NCBI GenBank assembly: GCA_027920525.1
Contig: CP115858.1
Span: 682,001 to 746,000, forward strand
Origin: Chryseobacterium daecheongense
GTDB lineage: Bacteria; Bacteroidota; Bacteroidia; Flavobacteriales; Weeksellaceae
Length of the DNA stretch: 64,000 nt
Reading direction: 5' to 3'
In this document: one piece after another, positions 50,082 to 58,941 of the stretch
Layout: every line of letters starts with the position of its first letter
Position numbering within the stretch: position 1 is the stretch's first letter
Position numbers and translations under genes: made by a program
Notes under the pieces: generated by a model
Databases searched by the model: none
The model's input: only the letters and a program-made list of their open reading frames with translations
Told to the model about the DNA's origin: nothing

Positions 50082-51251
50082 ATGAAAGCTGCAGTTTTTC
50101 ACGCACCAGGTAAAATTACCTGCGACACAGTAGACGATCCCGTTATTCAGGATTCAAATGATATCATTTTAAAAGTAACCTCTACAGCCATTTGCGGAAG
50201 TGATCTTCATATGTATTCAGGGGGATTACCACAAGTTCGTCCTATGGTCATGGGACATGAATTTATGGGAATTGTAGAGGAACTGGGTAAAGGCATCACC
50301 CATCTGAACATTGGAGACCGGGTGGTTGTTCCATTCCCCGTTGCCTGTGGAGGCTGCTTTTTTTGTCAGCACGATCTGCCGGGTGCTTGTGAAAACAGTA
50401 ATCCGGAACATTATGGACCAGAAGGCGGAATCCTTACCGAAAAAGGAGGAGGCTTATTCGGGTATACGGATCTTTATGGCGGTTATGATGGTGGGCAGGC
50501 ACAATATGTAAGGGTTCCCTATGCTCATTTCGGACCCAGAAAAGTAGCCGATAACCTTACCGATGAACAGGTTTTATTTCTTACCGATATTTTCCCGACA
50601 GGCTATACCGGCGTTATGTGGGGCGAATTAAAAGGTGGAGAAACAGTAGCGGTCTTTGGGGCCGGACCCGTTGGTTCCATGTCGGTAAAAAGCGCCATTC
50701 TTCATAATGCCAAAAAGGTCATTGTAATTGATACTTTACAGTACAGGCTGGATCAGATCAAAAGGCTGACGGGCTGTGAAACCATTTTATGGGAAGATGT
50801 CAAAAATACCATTGAACAGATCAGGGACATGACGGACGGGCGGGGAGCCGATCTTTGCATTGATGCTGTTGGTTTCGAACCTGAAAGAGATTTGCTGGAC
50901 AGGGCAAAAGCCGTCCTGAATTTTGAAAAGGGATCAATCAAGGTATTGGAGGCCTGTATGAGTGCGGTAAGACGTGGAGGAACCGTATCTATTCTGGGGG
51001 TCTATCCTGTGAATTACGATAATTTTAAACTCGGACAGATCTTTGATAAAGGAATCACTTTAAAAGCAGGACAGGCTCCTGTACATCCCATTATAGACAA
51101 ACTGATGAAACATGTAGAACATGGGGAAGTAAAACTCGATGATATTATCACCCATCGTCTCGGGCTGGATGAAGTGGCCAAAGGCTATGAAATCTTCGAC
51201 AAAAAAGAAGATGGCTGTGTGAAAGTCGTCCTGGACCCATGGAAAGTATGA
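50082..51251 (+). CDS. Zinc-dependent alcohol dehydrogenase (MDR family)
   Basis: A 389-residue medium-chain dehydrogenase. The catalytic zinc ligands lie in AICGSDLHMYSGG near residue 38 and GHEFMG near 60. The structural zinc has four Cys in CGGCFFCQHDLPGAC near residue 88. The NAD-binding motif GAGPVGSMS is near 193. The length and the insertion near residues 95-130 resemble glutathione-independent formaldehyde dehydrogenases and Pseudomonas-type FdhA relatives, so aldehyde or alcohol detoxification is plausible. The substrate is inferred only. It is 48 bases after katE. Confidence 0.92.
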   Translation: MKAAVFHAPGKITCDTVDDPVIQDSNDIILKVTSTAICGSDLHMYSGGLPQVRPMVMGHEFMGIVEELGKGITHLNIGDRVVVPFPVACGGCFFCQHDLPGACENSNPEHYGPEGGILTEKGGGLFGYTDLYGGYDGGQAQYVRVPYAHFGPRKVADNLTDEQVLFLTDIFPTGYTGVMWGELKGGETVAVFGAGPVGSMSVKSAILHNAKKVIVIDTLQYRLDQIKRLTGCETILWEDVKNTIEQIRDMTDGRGADLCIDAVGFEPERDLLDRAKAVLNFEKGSIKVLEACMSAVRRGGTVSILGVYPVNYDNFKLGQIFDKGITLKAGQAPVHPIIDKLMKHVEHGEVKLDDIITHRLGLDEVAKGYEIFDKKEDGCVKVVLDPWKV

Positions 51252-51295
51252 AACACGACATGGTACACCAATTAATCACTTAAAAATTTACGATT

Positions 51296-51796
51296 ATGAA
51301 ATTTCAAGAAAATTTGCTTCAATATATAAGCCAGTCCTTACTTAAAACAGGAGAAACAATTGCTGTAGCAGAAAGTGTAACATCAGGCTTATTACAGCTT
51401 GCATTTTCACAAATGCCAAACGCTTCTCTATTCTATAACGGTGGTATCACCGCCTACACTTTACCACAGAAAGTTATATTTCTGGATGTGGATCAGAAAG
51501 AAGCTGAAGAATGTGATTGCGTATCTGAGAATATTGCCAAAACCATGGCTCTGAGTGTCGCAAGATTATTTGATACAGACTGGTCCATTGCAACTACAGG
51601 TTATTGTACACCGGTGAGAAGTTCATCCTATAAAATATTTTCATATTTCGCATTTTCATACAAAGGAGAAATTGTTCTGAGTAAAAAGCTTGAACTTCAT
51701 CCTAAGACTCAGGCATTGGATGCACAGTTATATTATACCGAATTTATTCTAGGATGCTTTAAAAGTGAGCTTAACCAGGTTTTAATATTAAAATAA
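51296..51796 (+). CDS. Stand-alone CinA C-terminal-domain protein
   Basis: A 166-residue protein of the CinA/PncC (nicotinamide-nucleotide amidohydrolase) family, which recycles NMN to nicotinate mononucleotide. The usual AESCTGG is AESVTSGLL here (near residue 26), so the Ser is retained while the Cys and one Gly are replaced; FYNGGITAYTLPQK near 50 and IATTGYCTPV near 101 fit the family. Departures from the usual motif leave activity in doubt. It lies 4 bases before an SDR gene, so it is translationally grouped with it. Confidence 0.85.
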   Translation: MKFQENLLQYISQSLLKTGETIAVAESVTSGLLQLAFSQMPNASLFYNGGITAYTLPQKVIFLDVDQKEAEECDCVSENIAKTMALSVARLFDTDWSIATTGYCTPVRSSSYKIFSYFAFSYKGEIVLSKKLELHPKTQALDAQLYYTEFILGCFKSELNQVLILK

Positions 51797-51800
51797 ACTT

Positions 51801-52601
51801 ATGGAACGTAAAAATCAATATGCACTCATTACAGGGGCTACAAGTGGAATAGGCTATGAGCTTGCCAAAATTTTTGCCAAAAACGGATATGACCTGGTTA
51901 TTGTTTCCAGAAATCATGATCAGCTCAAAATTAAAGCAGAAGAATTTAAAAGCTACGGAGTGAATGTGATCCCTATCTCCAAAAATCTTTTCCTGCAGGA
52001 TGAAGCTTATTCTTTGTACTCTGAACTCAAAGCCAACGCCATTAGTCCGGAAATTTTGGTTAATGATGCAGGCCAGGGAGTTTATGGTAAATTTCAGGAT
52101 ACTGATATACACAGGGAAATAGATATCATCAACCTCAATATCACATCGGTGGTGATCCTGACTAAACTATTTTTAAAGGATCGCATATCCAAAGGAAGTG
52201 GAAAAATACTAAACCTGGCGTCCATTGCAAGCAAATCTCCCGGGCCCTGGCATTCCGTTTACCACGGTACTAAGGCATTTATATTATCATGGTCTGAAGC
52301 TATCCGTGAAGAACTGAAGGATACCGGAATTACTGTAACAGCCCTTTTACCGGGACCGACAGATACGGATTTCTTTAACAAAGCAGATATGACCAGGAGC
52401 AAGATCATGGAAGATAAAGAAAATTTTTCCTCTCCGGCAGATGTTGCCATGGATGGATTCAATGCTCTGATGAAAGGAGATGATAAGATCATTTCAGGGA
52501 CAAGAAATAAGTTAAATGTTGCGATGCTTAATGTATCGACGGACAGCATGGCTGCTCAGAGAATGGGTGCCATGCAGGAGCCGGTTTCAGAAAAACACTA
52601 A
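51801..52601 (+). CDS. Short-chain dehydrogenase/reductase, copy 1
   Basis: A 266-residue classical SDR. The cofactor motif TGATSGIGYELAKIF is near residue 12, the NAG-type motif is NDAGQGVYG near 87, and the catalytic Ser and Tyr-x-x-x-Lys lie in NLASIASKSPGP and YHGTKAFI near 136 and 152. Arg after the first strand (VSRNHDQL) suggests an NADP preference. Four bases follow CinA and five bases precede the second SDR. The substrate is unknown; the C-terminal 40 residues are longer than in minimal SDRs. Confidence 0.92.
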   Translation: MERKNQYALITGATSGIGYELAKIFAKNGYDLVIVSRNHDQLKIKAEEFKSYGVNVIPISKNLFLQDEAYSLYSELKANAISPEILVNDAGQGVYGKFQDTDIHREIDIINLNITSVVILTKLFLKDRISKGSGKILNLASIASKSPGPWHSVYHGTKAFILSWSEAIREELKDTGITVTALLPGPTDTDFFNKADMTRSKIMEDKENFSSPADVAMDGFNALMKGDDKIISGTRNKLNVAMLNVSTDSMAAQRMGAMQEPVSEKH

Positions 52602-52606
52602 AGATC

Positions 52607-53359
52607 ATGGGAGAATTAAGATTAAACAACAAGTCGGTTCTTATCACAGGAGCTGACAGTGGCATTGGAAAAGCGGTTGCCTTGTTGTTTGCAAGGCAGG
52701 GAGCTAATATAGCCATCATTTACCATGCTGATGATGAGGATGCAGAAAAAACACAGAATGACATTATGATGATCGGCAGAAAATCAATCCTTTTTAGGGG
52801 AGATATCAATGACTATGAATTTTGTGAAAAGACGGCAGCGAAGGTTGCTGAAGAATTCGGAGGCATAGACATCCTCGTGAATAACGCAGGAGTTCAGTTT
52901 CCTGCAGAGGATATCGAACAATTGGAGGAAGAAAATATCAGAAAAACATTTGATTCCAACATTATCGGAATGATCCTGCTTACAAAAGTAGTTTTCCCTT
53001 ATCTGAAAGAAGGGGGAAGTGTTATTAATACAACCTCTGCGGTGGCTTATCAGGGACACGAAGAACTGGTAGACTATTCTGCTACAAAAGGGGCAATTGT
53101 ATCTTTTACCCGTTCCCTGGCATTACAGTCGAAATCCAAAGGAATCAGGATCAATGCTGTTGCACCGGGACCTGTAGCAACACCTCTTACCAAGGAAACT
53201 TTTGGTGAAGAAGAGGAGGATCCCAGCAAACCTCCGTTTGAGAGAAATGCAACTCCCGAAGAGGTTGCCTACAGTTTTTTATTCCTTGCCAGTACAGAAT
53301 CTGCGCAGATTACGGGGCAGGTTTTACATCCTAACGGAGGACTTATTGTGAATGGATAA
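52607..53359 (+). CDS. Short-chain dehydrogenase/reductase, copy 2 (YhxC/YghA-like)
   Basis: A 250-residue SDR with cofactor motif TGADSGIGKAVALLF near residue 14, NNAGVQFPAEDIEQL near 91 and the catalytic YSATKGAIVSFTRSL near 157. The Asp instead of Thr/Ala in the Gly-rich loop, IIYHADDEDAE after the second strand and the ending TGQVLHPNGGLIVNG resemble the YghA/YhxC group of general-stress SDRs. It is not closely similar to copy 1, so the two are not recent duplicates. Five bases separate it from the neighbours on either side. Confidence 0.92.
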   Translation: MGELRLNNKSVLITGADSGIGKAVALLFARQGANIAIIYHADDEDAEKTQNDIMMIGRKSILFRGDINDYEFCEKTAAKVAEEFGGIDILVNNAGVQFPAEDIEQLEEENIRKTFDSNIIGMILLTKVVFPYLKEGGSVINTTSAVAYQGHEELVDYSATKGAIVSFTRSLALQSKSKGIRINAVAPGPVATPLTKETFGEEEEDPSKPPFERNATPEEVAYSFLFLASTESAQITGQVLHPNGGLIVNG

Positions 53360-53364
53360 ATGAT

Positions 53365-54834
53365 ATGAATGGAGTTATTATGCAATTTTTCCATTGGTAT
53401 TATGAAGGAAACCTTTGGAAAGAGTTTTTAGAAAAAGCAGATGATCTAAAAGAACTGGGGATAACTGCCGTATGGTTTCCTCCTGCTACAAAAGGCGGGC
53501 TGGGTAAAGAGGGAAGAGGCTACGATGTATATGATCTATATGATTTAGGGGAATTTGATCAGAAGGGGACAGTAGCCACACGATATGGAACAAAAGAAGA
53601 ATACCTTACCGCAATTCAAAAAGCGCATGATATTGGAATGTCGGTGTATGCGGATATCGTTCTTAACCACAGGATAGGAGGGGATGAAAAAGAAGATATC
53701 ATCGTACATGAAGTAAACGGAGAAAACAGAAATGAAATGGTAGGAGATTCTTTTTCAGCATCGGCTTTCACGAAATTTACTTTTCCCGGGAGAAATGGAA
53801 AATACTCGGATTTCATATGGGATTTTCACTGTTTTAGTGGTATAGATACTATTGTTAAGGACAACAATGAAAAGCAGGGAGTTTTTAAAATCCACAATAC
53901 GTCGGGGCAAGAATGGAATGACTCTGTCAGTCATCAGTTTGGAAATTACGATTATCTGATGGGTGCTGATGTTGAATACCGGAATCCGGAGGTTGTTACA
54001 GAAATGAAAAGATGGATTAAATGGTATGTGGATACGACTAAAGTAGACGGACTTCGTCTTGATGCGTTAAAACATATTTCCTATGATTTTTTAAAAGAAT
54101 GGATTATCTACATAAAAACGGAGCTTAAGCCTGATATTTTTATTATGGGGGAATTGTGGAAAGATGAGGTAGTAAAAATCAACGACTTTTCTGAATTCAT
54201 GGAAGACCTTTTATGCTATTTTGATGTTCCGTTGCATTACCATTTTTATAATGCCTCCAATGAAGAGGAGAAATATGATCTGAGAAATATTCTGGATGGC
54301 ACTCTTTTAAGTCAGAATCCCAGATGCTCAGTTTCATTTGTGGAAAATCATGATACCCAAAAACTTCAGGCGTTGGAATCTGTCGTTAAAGATTGGTTTA
54401 AACCGATTGCCTATACATTGATCCTTATGAACGAAAATGCTTATCCATGTATTTTCTATCCGGACCTATACGGTGCTGAATATACTGACTTGTCAGAGGG
54501 CAAAGAAATTAAAGTTTCTATGCCTAAAGTTCATCTTTTGCCACTGCTTTTAAAAGCCCGGCAGGAATTTGCCCATGGTGAGCAGATCAACTATTTTGAT
54601 GATCCGAACTGCATTGCATGGATGAGAAAAGGCGATGAAAAACACAAAGGATGTATCATCATCATTTCTAACAACGGTGAGGGGGCCAAAGAAATTGATC
54701 TGGGGAAAGAAAATGCTAATTCCGAATATTCCGATTTTCTTCAACAGAGAAAAGATAAAACAAAATCAGATGAGAACGGAAGGGCCGTTTTTAAAGTAAA
54801 TGCCCGCTCTGTAAGCATCTGGATTCAAAAATAA
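53365..54834 (+). CDS. Cytoplasmic alpha-amylase (GH13, AmyA-like)
   Basis: A 489-residue GH13 alpha-amylase without signal peptide, resembling the cytoplasmic maltodextrin-degrading AmyA of E. coli. The barrel begins MQFFHWYYEG; conserved region I is DIVLNHRIGG near residue 98, region II DGLRLDALKHI near 228 (nucleophile Asp), region III IMGELWKDE near 258 (acid/base Glu) and region IV SFVENHDTQ near 325. It probably degrades internal glucan or maltodextrin, supplying sugar or osmolyte under stress. The gene lies five bases after the second SDR. Confidence 0.95.
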   Translation: MNGVIMQFFHWYYEGNLWKEFLEKADDLKELGITAVWFPPATKGGLGKEGRGYDVYDLYDLGEFDQKGTVATRYGTKEEYLTAIQKAHDIGMSVYADIVLNHRIGGDEKEDIIVHEVNGENRNEMVGDSFSASAFTKFTFPGRNGKYSDFIWDFHCFSGIDTIVKDNNEKQGVFKIHNTSGQEWNDSVSHQFGNYDYLMGADVEYRNPEVVTEMKRWIKWYVDTTKVDGLRLDALKHISYDFLKEWIIYIKTELKPDIFIMGELWKDEVVKINDFSEFMEDLLCYFDVPLHYHFYNASNEEEKYDLRNILDGTLLSQNPRCSVSFVENHDTQKLQALESVVKDWFKPIAYTLILMNENAYPCIFYPDLYGAEYTDLSEGKEIKVSMPKVHLLPLLLKARQEFAHGEQINYFDDPNCIAWMRKGDEKHKGCIIIISNNGEGAKEIDLGKENANSEYSDFLQQRKDKTKSDENGRAVFKVNARSVSIWIQK

Positions 54835-54858
54835 TATAAACCACCAAATACTTGTATT

Positions 54859-55002
54859 ATGAAAACAACAGCAACGATCCTTTTAGGTATTTTTTGTCTC
54901 TTTTCTGCGGTTTCATGCAGATGCAATCTCGAAGAAGATGAGCCAAAGGCAAAATATAAAAGTCCGGATGTCGAAAATGACACCATCACTCTTAAAAAGT
55001 AG
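54859..55002 (+). CDS. 47-residue lipoprotein
   Basis: A short gene between the amylase and the FAD oxidoreductase genes. Translation gives 47 residues: KT start, hydrophobic helix to residue 18, lipobox AVSC (Cys20), then RCNLEEDE, a Lys-rich segment and a stop at TAG. It starts 24 bases after the amylase stop and ends 44 bases before the next start. The leader (ATTATG preceded by CACCA) has the same pattern as its neighbours. The protein may anchor something at the membrane; function unknown. Confidence 0.7.
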   Translation: MKTTATILLGIFCLFSAVSCRCNLEEDEPKAKYKSPDVENDTITLKK

Positions 55003-55046
55003 GGTGCATTAATAGTAATTTGGAATAACAACTTAAAACATCTATT

Positions 55047-56558
55047 ATGTTTAGAGACGGCGTACGAAAAAGTATATGGCAGGAAGAAATCAGAAAATTC
55101 CCATCTAAAATCCATACAGACCCATTGTATGATGTAGCCATAGTAGGTGGCGGTATTACTGGTATTTCAACAGCAATGCGCCTGCAAAAGGCCGGCAAAA
55201 AGTGCATTATCCTGGAAGCCTCCAATATTGGCTTTGGAACAACGGGAGGCACCACTGCTCACCTGAATAATTTCTTTGATACCACCTATGCTGAAGCTAT
55301 TAAAGATTTTGGATTAGATAATGCCATACTCTTAAAAAATGTAGGAATAGAAGCACTTCATATTATTAAAAACAATATCCATGAGTTTGATATTGATTGC
55401 GATTTCGAGATGAAAACCGGCTATCTTTTTGCTCTGGATGAAAAGCAGGAGAAGAAACTCGCTGATATTATAGAAGGCTCTTCAAAAGTAGGACATCGTA
55501 TTGATTCTATTAACGATATTCCATTTCCCATCCCGTTTAAAGCAGCGGCAATTATTCCTGATCAGGCGCAATTTCATCCGGTTAAATATATAAAAAAACT
55601 TACCGAAGCTTTTATCGCCGCCGGTGGTGCGTTTATCGAAAAGTGCCTTTGTGAAAGCCATGAGGAGTTTGACGATATGGTGAGATTGCATACATCGAAA
55701 GGCATAATCAATGCCACACATGTAATTTATGCCACTCACATTCCTCCAGGGATTAACCAGCTTCATTTTATGAATGCACCTTATAGAAGTTATGCCATTG
55801 CATTTACCTTAAAAGGTGATTCATACCCGAAAGATCTTGGTTATGATCTGGTAGATCCGTATCATTATTACAGGATTCAGGAAATCGATGGGAAAAACCT
55901 TCTAATTGCAGGAGGGGAAGACCATAAAACAGGACATTCTGATGATACAGGAGTATGTTTTTCGAGGCTTGAAAATTATGTGCGTCAGTATTTTGACGTG
56001 GGGACAGCTCAATACAGTTGGTCCAGTCAGTATTACGAGCCGGTAGATGGCTTACCCTATATCGGAGTATTGCCGGGAAGTAAAGGTCGTATTTATACAG
56101 CAACGGGATTTCGGGGAAATGGGATGATCTTCGGAACGATTACCTCACAGATCTTAAGTGATTTAATTGTAAAAGGATCTAATAAATATGAGCAGCTTTT
56201 TTCTCCCGGAAGGATCAAACCGATCGCTGGATTTTCAACTTTTGTACAGGAGCAGGCAACTGTAGTGTTTGATTTTATTAAAGACAAATTACTCACTGAA
56301 AAAATAACTTCACTTTCGGAGATTAAAGACGGTGAAGCCAAGGTGATCCGATACGAAGGAGAGTCTTATGCGCTGTACAAAGAGAAAGGAGGGAGTTTAC
56401 ATATGGTAAAGAGTACCTGTCCGCATGCAAAATGTGAAGTAAGATGGAATAGTGCAGAGATCACTTGGGACTGCCCGTGTCACGGATCCCGTTTTAATGT
56501 TAATGGTAAGCTTCTTACGGGTCCTGCCGTGAAGGATTTGCAAAGAATAGAATCTTAA
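55047..56558 (+). CDS. FAD-dependent oxidoreductase with C-terminal Rieske [2Fe-2S] domain
   Basis: A 503-residue fusion. The N-terminal FAD domain is of the DadA/glycine-oxidase type, with the dinucleotide motif AIVGGGITGISTAMRL near residue 31, the typical middle of this fold and TATGFRGNGMIFG near 351. The C-terminal Rieske domain (about 410-503) has its cluster ligands in CPHAKC (Cys458, His460) and CPCHGSRF (Cys476, His479). Electrons could pass from FAD to the cluster. Substrate unknown; amine or amino acid oxidation is possible. The gene ends 17 bases before the DUF6766-like gene. Confidence 0.93.
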   Translation: MFRDGVRKSIWQEEIRKFPSKIHTDPLYDVAIVGGGITGISTAMRLQKAGKKCIILEASNIGFGTTGGTTAHLNNFFDTTYAEAIKDFGLDNAILLKNVGIEALHIIKNNIHEFDIDCDFEMKTGYLFALDEKQEKKLADIIEGSSKVGHRIDSINDIPFPIPFKAAAIIPDQAQFHPVKYIKKLTEAFIAAGGAFIEKCLCESHEEFDDMVRLHTSKGIINATHVIYATHIPPGINQLHFMNAPYRSYAIAFTLKGDSYPKDLGYDLVDPYHYYRIQEIDGKNLLIAGGEDHKTGHSDDTGVCFSRLENYVRQYFDVGTAQYSWSSQYYEPVDGLPYIGVLPGSKGRIYTATGFRGNGMIFGTITSQILSDLIVKGSNKYEQLFSPGRIKPIAGFSTFVQEQATVVFDFIKDKLLTEKITSLSEIKDGEAKVIRYEGESYALYKEKGGSLHMVKSTCPHAKCEVRWNSAEITWDCPCHGSRFNVNGKLLTGPAVKDLQRIES

Positions 56559-56575
56559 TTTTAAAACTTACGGTC

Positions 56576-57232
56576 ATGTCAAAAAATAATTTCTTTTACC
56601 GGAATAGTCTGAGTATTGTTTTAATTTCTTTAATGCTCATTTGTCTTTTGGGGCAGTTTTTAACTGGCTGGAATACTCAGAATAAAGAATTACTGGAGGA
56701 AGGAAATGCTACTCTCAGCCTGAGCGAATATGTATACAGCGGTCATTTCATTCAGGCGACTTTTGAAAACTGGGAAAGTGAATTCCTCCAGATGATGATC
56801 TATGTTTTACTGACGATTTCCCTTAGACAAAAGGGCTCCAGTGAATCCAAATCCCTGGAAGAAAAAGAAGATGTAGACAAGGAGCCTGTCCCACATCCAA
56901 AAGCACCCTGGCCTGTGAAGAAAGGAGGCATTTGGCTAAAAATGTATAAGCATTCTCTATCCATAGCCTTTGCCATTTTATTTCTCTTAAGCTTTGCACT
57001 GCATTTTTACGGTAGTCTCAAAGAGTACAATACGGAGCAGATCTCCAAGGAAAAACCTGTAATTACAGCATTTGATTATATAACGGAATCCCGTTTCTGG
57101 TTTGAATCATTTCAGAATTGGCAAAGCGAATTTCTAGCTGTTTTTTCTCTTGTTATTCTATCCATCTGGCTTAGGGAGAAAGGGTCACCAGAATCTAAAC
57201 CCGTTGACATGGCTCATGACGAAAATCCCTGA
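56576..57232 (+). CDS. DUF6766-like membrane protein with internal duplication
   Basis: A 218-residue membrane protein made of two halves with the same plan. Each half begins with a hydrophobic helix (about residues 10-28 and 128-147) with Gly and Trp residues, has a soluble loop ending in an aromatic-rich E/S motif (HFIQATFENWESEFLQM near 59 and RFWFESFQNWQSEFLAVF near 173), and a second hydrophobic helix closing with LREKGS or LRQKGS and ESKP/ESKS. It matches the DUF6766 type seen beside stress genes. The internal duplication is clear; function unknown. Last gene of the island. Confidence 0.82.
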   Translation: MSKNNFFYRNSLSIVLISLMLICLLGQFLTGWNTQNKELLEEGNATLSLSEYVYSGHFIQATFENWESEFLQMMIYVLLTISLRQKGSSESKSLEEKEDVDKEPVPHPKAPWPVKKGGIWLKMYKHSLSIAFAILFLLSFALHFYGSLKEYNTEQISKEKPVITAFDYITESRFWFESFQNWQSEFLAVFSLVILSIWLREKGSPESKPVDMAHDENP

Positions 57233-57386
57233 TTAATGTTAATGCAGCAAGGAAAGTAGAAATGTTTCATCCTTTGAACATCATTCCTTCCAACGGAAAT
57301 GGGCTCAAATTTTAGAAGAACTAAAGTAAGTTGAATGAAAAGTTTTTAAGTAAGCATTTTAACAATCAATAATCATCAAAGCTTTC

Positions 57387-58841
57387 CTAAACGGGAGAGC
57401 TTCGTTGATGTTGACCGGACAATATTTCCCCGATAACCTTAATACTTTGCTCCAGCTGTTCCTCTGAAAGAGAACCGTAACTGAGTCTGAATCCATTAAT
57501 ATGTTGATCAAAACCATAATGCTTGGGATGAATTATTTTAATTTTATGATCTAATAACAAACCAGTTACTATATCCCAGTTCAATTCTGCTTTAGGTGCA
57601 ATCCAGAAAGCAAGTCCTCCATCTGGTAAATTAAAATCCGCACAACCCGCCATATGTTGTTTTAAAAGCCGGTATACAAAATCTCTCTTATTCCTGTAAT
57701 GAATTGTAGCTCTTTTAATATGCTTTCGTACCGCTCCTTCCTTGATCAGCTCCAAAACAGCCTGTTCCATAATCACATCGCCTTGTACATCAATGATCTT
57801 CCTCAATTCTCCGATCTTTTCAAGCAATAAAGTGTCCTTGGTTGCTAAATAACCAATTCTTAAAGCCGGAGCAACAACTTTACTCATAGTCCCGATATAT
57901 ACATAATTGTCTAGCTCTGCAAAACTTGAAAGGGGAAGGATGGGCCGGTAACCAAAATGAAATTCATTATCGTAATCATCTTCAATTATCGTAATGCCAT
58001 ATTCATTGGAAAGCTCTACTAATTTTATCCTTCTAGCGAGACTTAAAGTAACGGTTGTAGGATACTGTCTGTGAGGCGTTAAATATATCGATTTTATCTT
58101 TTTGTTCTTTTTCAGAATTTGAATAAGATCTTCCACTATTATACCTTCTTGATCTACGGATACGGGCAAAAGTTGGGCTCCTGTATGCTCAATTGCTTTC
58201 CAGGCAGGTTTATATCCTGGATTTTCGACCACTACATAATCTCCGGGATTTAGGAGACTTTTTGCAGTAAGAAACATGGCCATCTGGCTTCCCCGGGTTA
58301 TGGAAATCTCATATTCAGTGGTATCCATTCCTCTTTGGTGATTAAGCATCCGGGAAATTGCTCTCCGGAATTCAATGTCGCCGTGGACATCTGTATATCC
58401 CATCATCTGCCATCTGGCTTTCCTGTCGAATATCTGACGGTAAGCTCTGGCCAATTCAGTAATAGGAGCTATTTTACTGTCTGGATGCCCGTCATCAAAA
58501 TCAATGATAAAAGGATCTGCATAAGGGATATGATCATTTATACGGGCTTTGGTATCAACGGGATAAATTTCAAATGAAGAAGGTAATCTGTCAGAAACAA
58601 AAATACCTTTACGCTCTTTAGAGATTGCCCAGTCCTCATTAATTAAAACCTGGTAAGCCTCAACGACTGTATTTCTGTTCACTTCAAGCATTGAGGCCAG
58701 AATACGACTGCCCGGAAGTACATCTCCGGCTCTTAATCTTCCGGAACGGATATCTGCTATGATGGTATCAGCAATCTGAAGATATACTGCTTTTGAGCTT
58801 TTTTTATCGATTTTAAATTCTAATTTCCAAGGACGCAACAT
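57387..58841 (-). CDS. MocR-type (GntR-aminotransferase) transcriptional regulator, copy 2
   Basis: A 484-residue GntR winged-helix plus PLP-binding aminotransferase-fold regulator. The DNA-binding domain is near residues 10-75 (GDVLPGSRILASMLEVNRNT), and the PLP Lys is in YIGTMSKVVAPALRIGYL near 313, with TIIEDDYDNEFHFG before it. It diverges from a cupin / DHDPS-like / mini-thioredoxin operon. Its promoter match abuts that of the operon and an inverted repeat lies between, so it probably controls the operon in response to a PLP-reactive amino acid. Confidence 0.93.
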   Translation of the reverse strand: MLRPWKLEFKIDKKSSKAVYLQIADTIIADIRSGRLRAGDVLPGSRILASMLEVNRNTVVEAYQVLINEDWAISKERKGIFVSDRLPSSFEIYPVDTKARINDHIPYADPFIIDFDDGHPDSKIAPITELARAYRQIFDRKARWQMMGYTDVHGDIEFRRAISRMLNHQRGMDTTEYEISITRGSQMAMFLTAKSLLNPGDYVVVENPGYKPAWKAIEHTGAQLLPVSVDQEGIIVEDLIQILKKNKKIKSIYLTPHRQYPTTVTLSLARRIKLVELSNEYGITIIEDDYDNEFHFGYRPILPLSSFAELDNYVYIGTMSKVVAPALRIGYLATKDTLLLEKIGELRKIIDVQGDVIMEQAVLELIKEGAVRKHIKRATIHYRNKRDFVYRLLKQHMAGCADFNLPDGGLAFWIAPKAELNWDIVTGLLLDHKIKIIHPKHYGFDQHINGFRLSYGSLSEEQLEQSIKVIGEILSGQHQRSSPV

Positions 58842-58842
58842 C

Positions 58843-58885
58843 TGGACTACCTGTTTTTATAAAAACTGAATCAGTTAACTGGTCC
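58843..58885. promoter_or_regulatory. Inverted repeats in the MocR copy 2 control region
   Basis: TGGACTA (58843-58849) and TGGTCCA (58879-58885) pair with one mismatch; between them lies the perfect palindrome AACTGAATCAGTT (58863-58875). The outer repeat abuts the divergent promoter matches. Confidence 0.4.
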
Positions 58886-58891
58886 AAATAT
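58884..58891 (-). promoter_or_regulatory. Candidate -7 element (TATATTTG) for MocR copy 2
   Basis: A TAnnTTTG match on the minus strand, 42 bases before the start codon at 58841. Confidence 0.4.
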
Positions 58892-58894
58892 AAA

Positions 58895-58902
58895 ATAATT
58901 TT
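58895..58902 (+). promoter_or_regulatory. Candidate -7 element (TAATTTTG) for the cupin operon
   Basis: A TAnnTTTG match on the plus strand, 39 bases before the cupin start, only 3 bases from the divergent minus-strand match. Back-to-back promoters this close could not be used at once. Confidence 0.45.
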
Positions 58903-58941
58903 GTCATGCAATAATGCAAAAAACATTAAATATTTTACATC

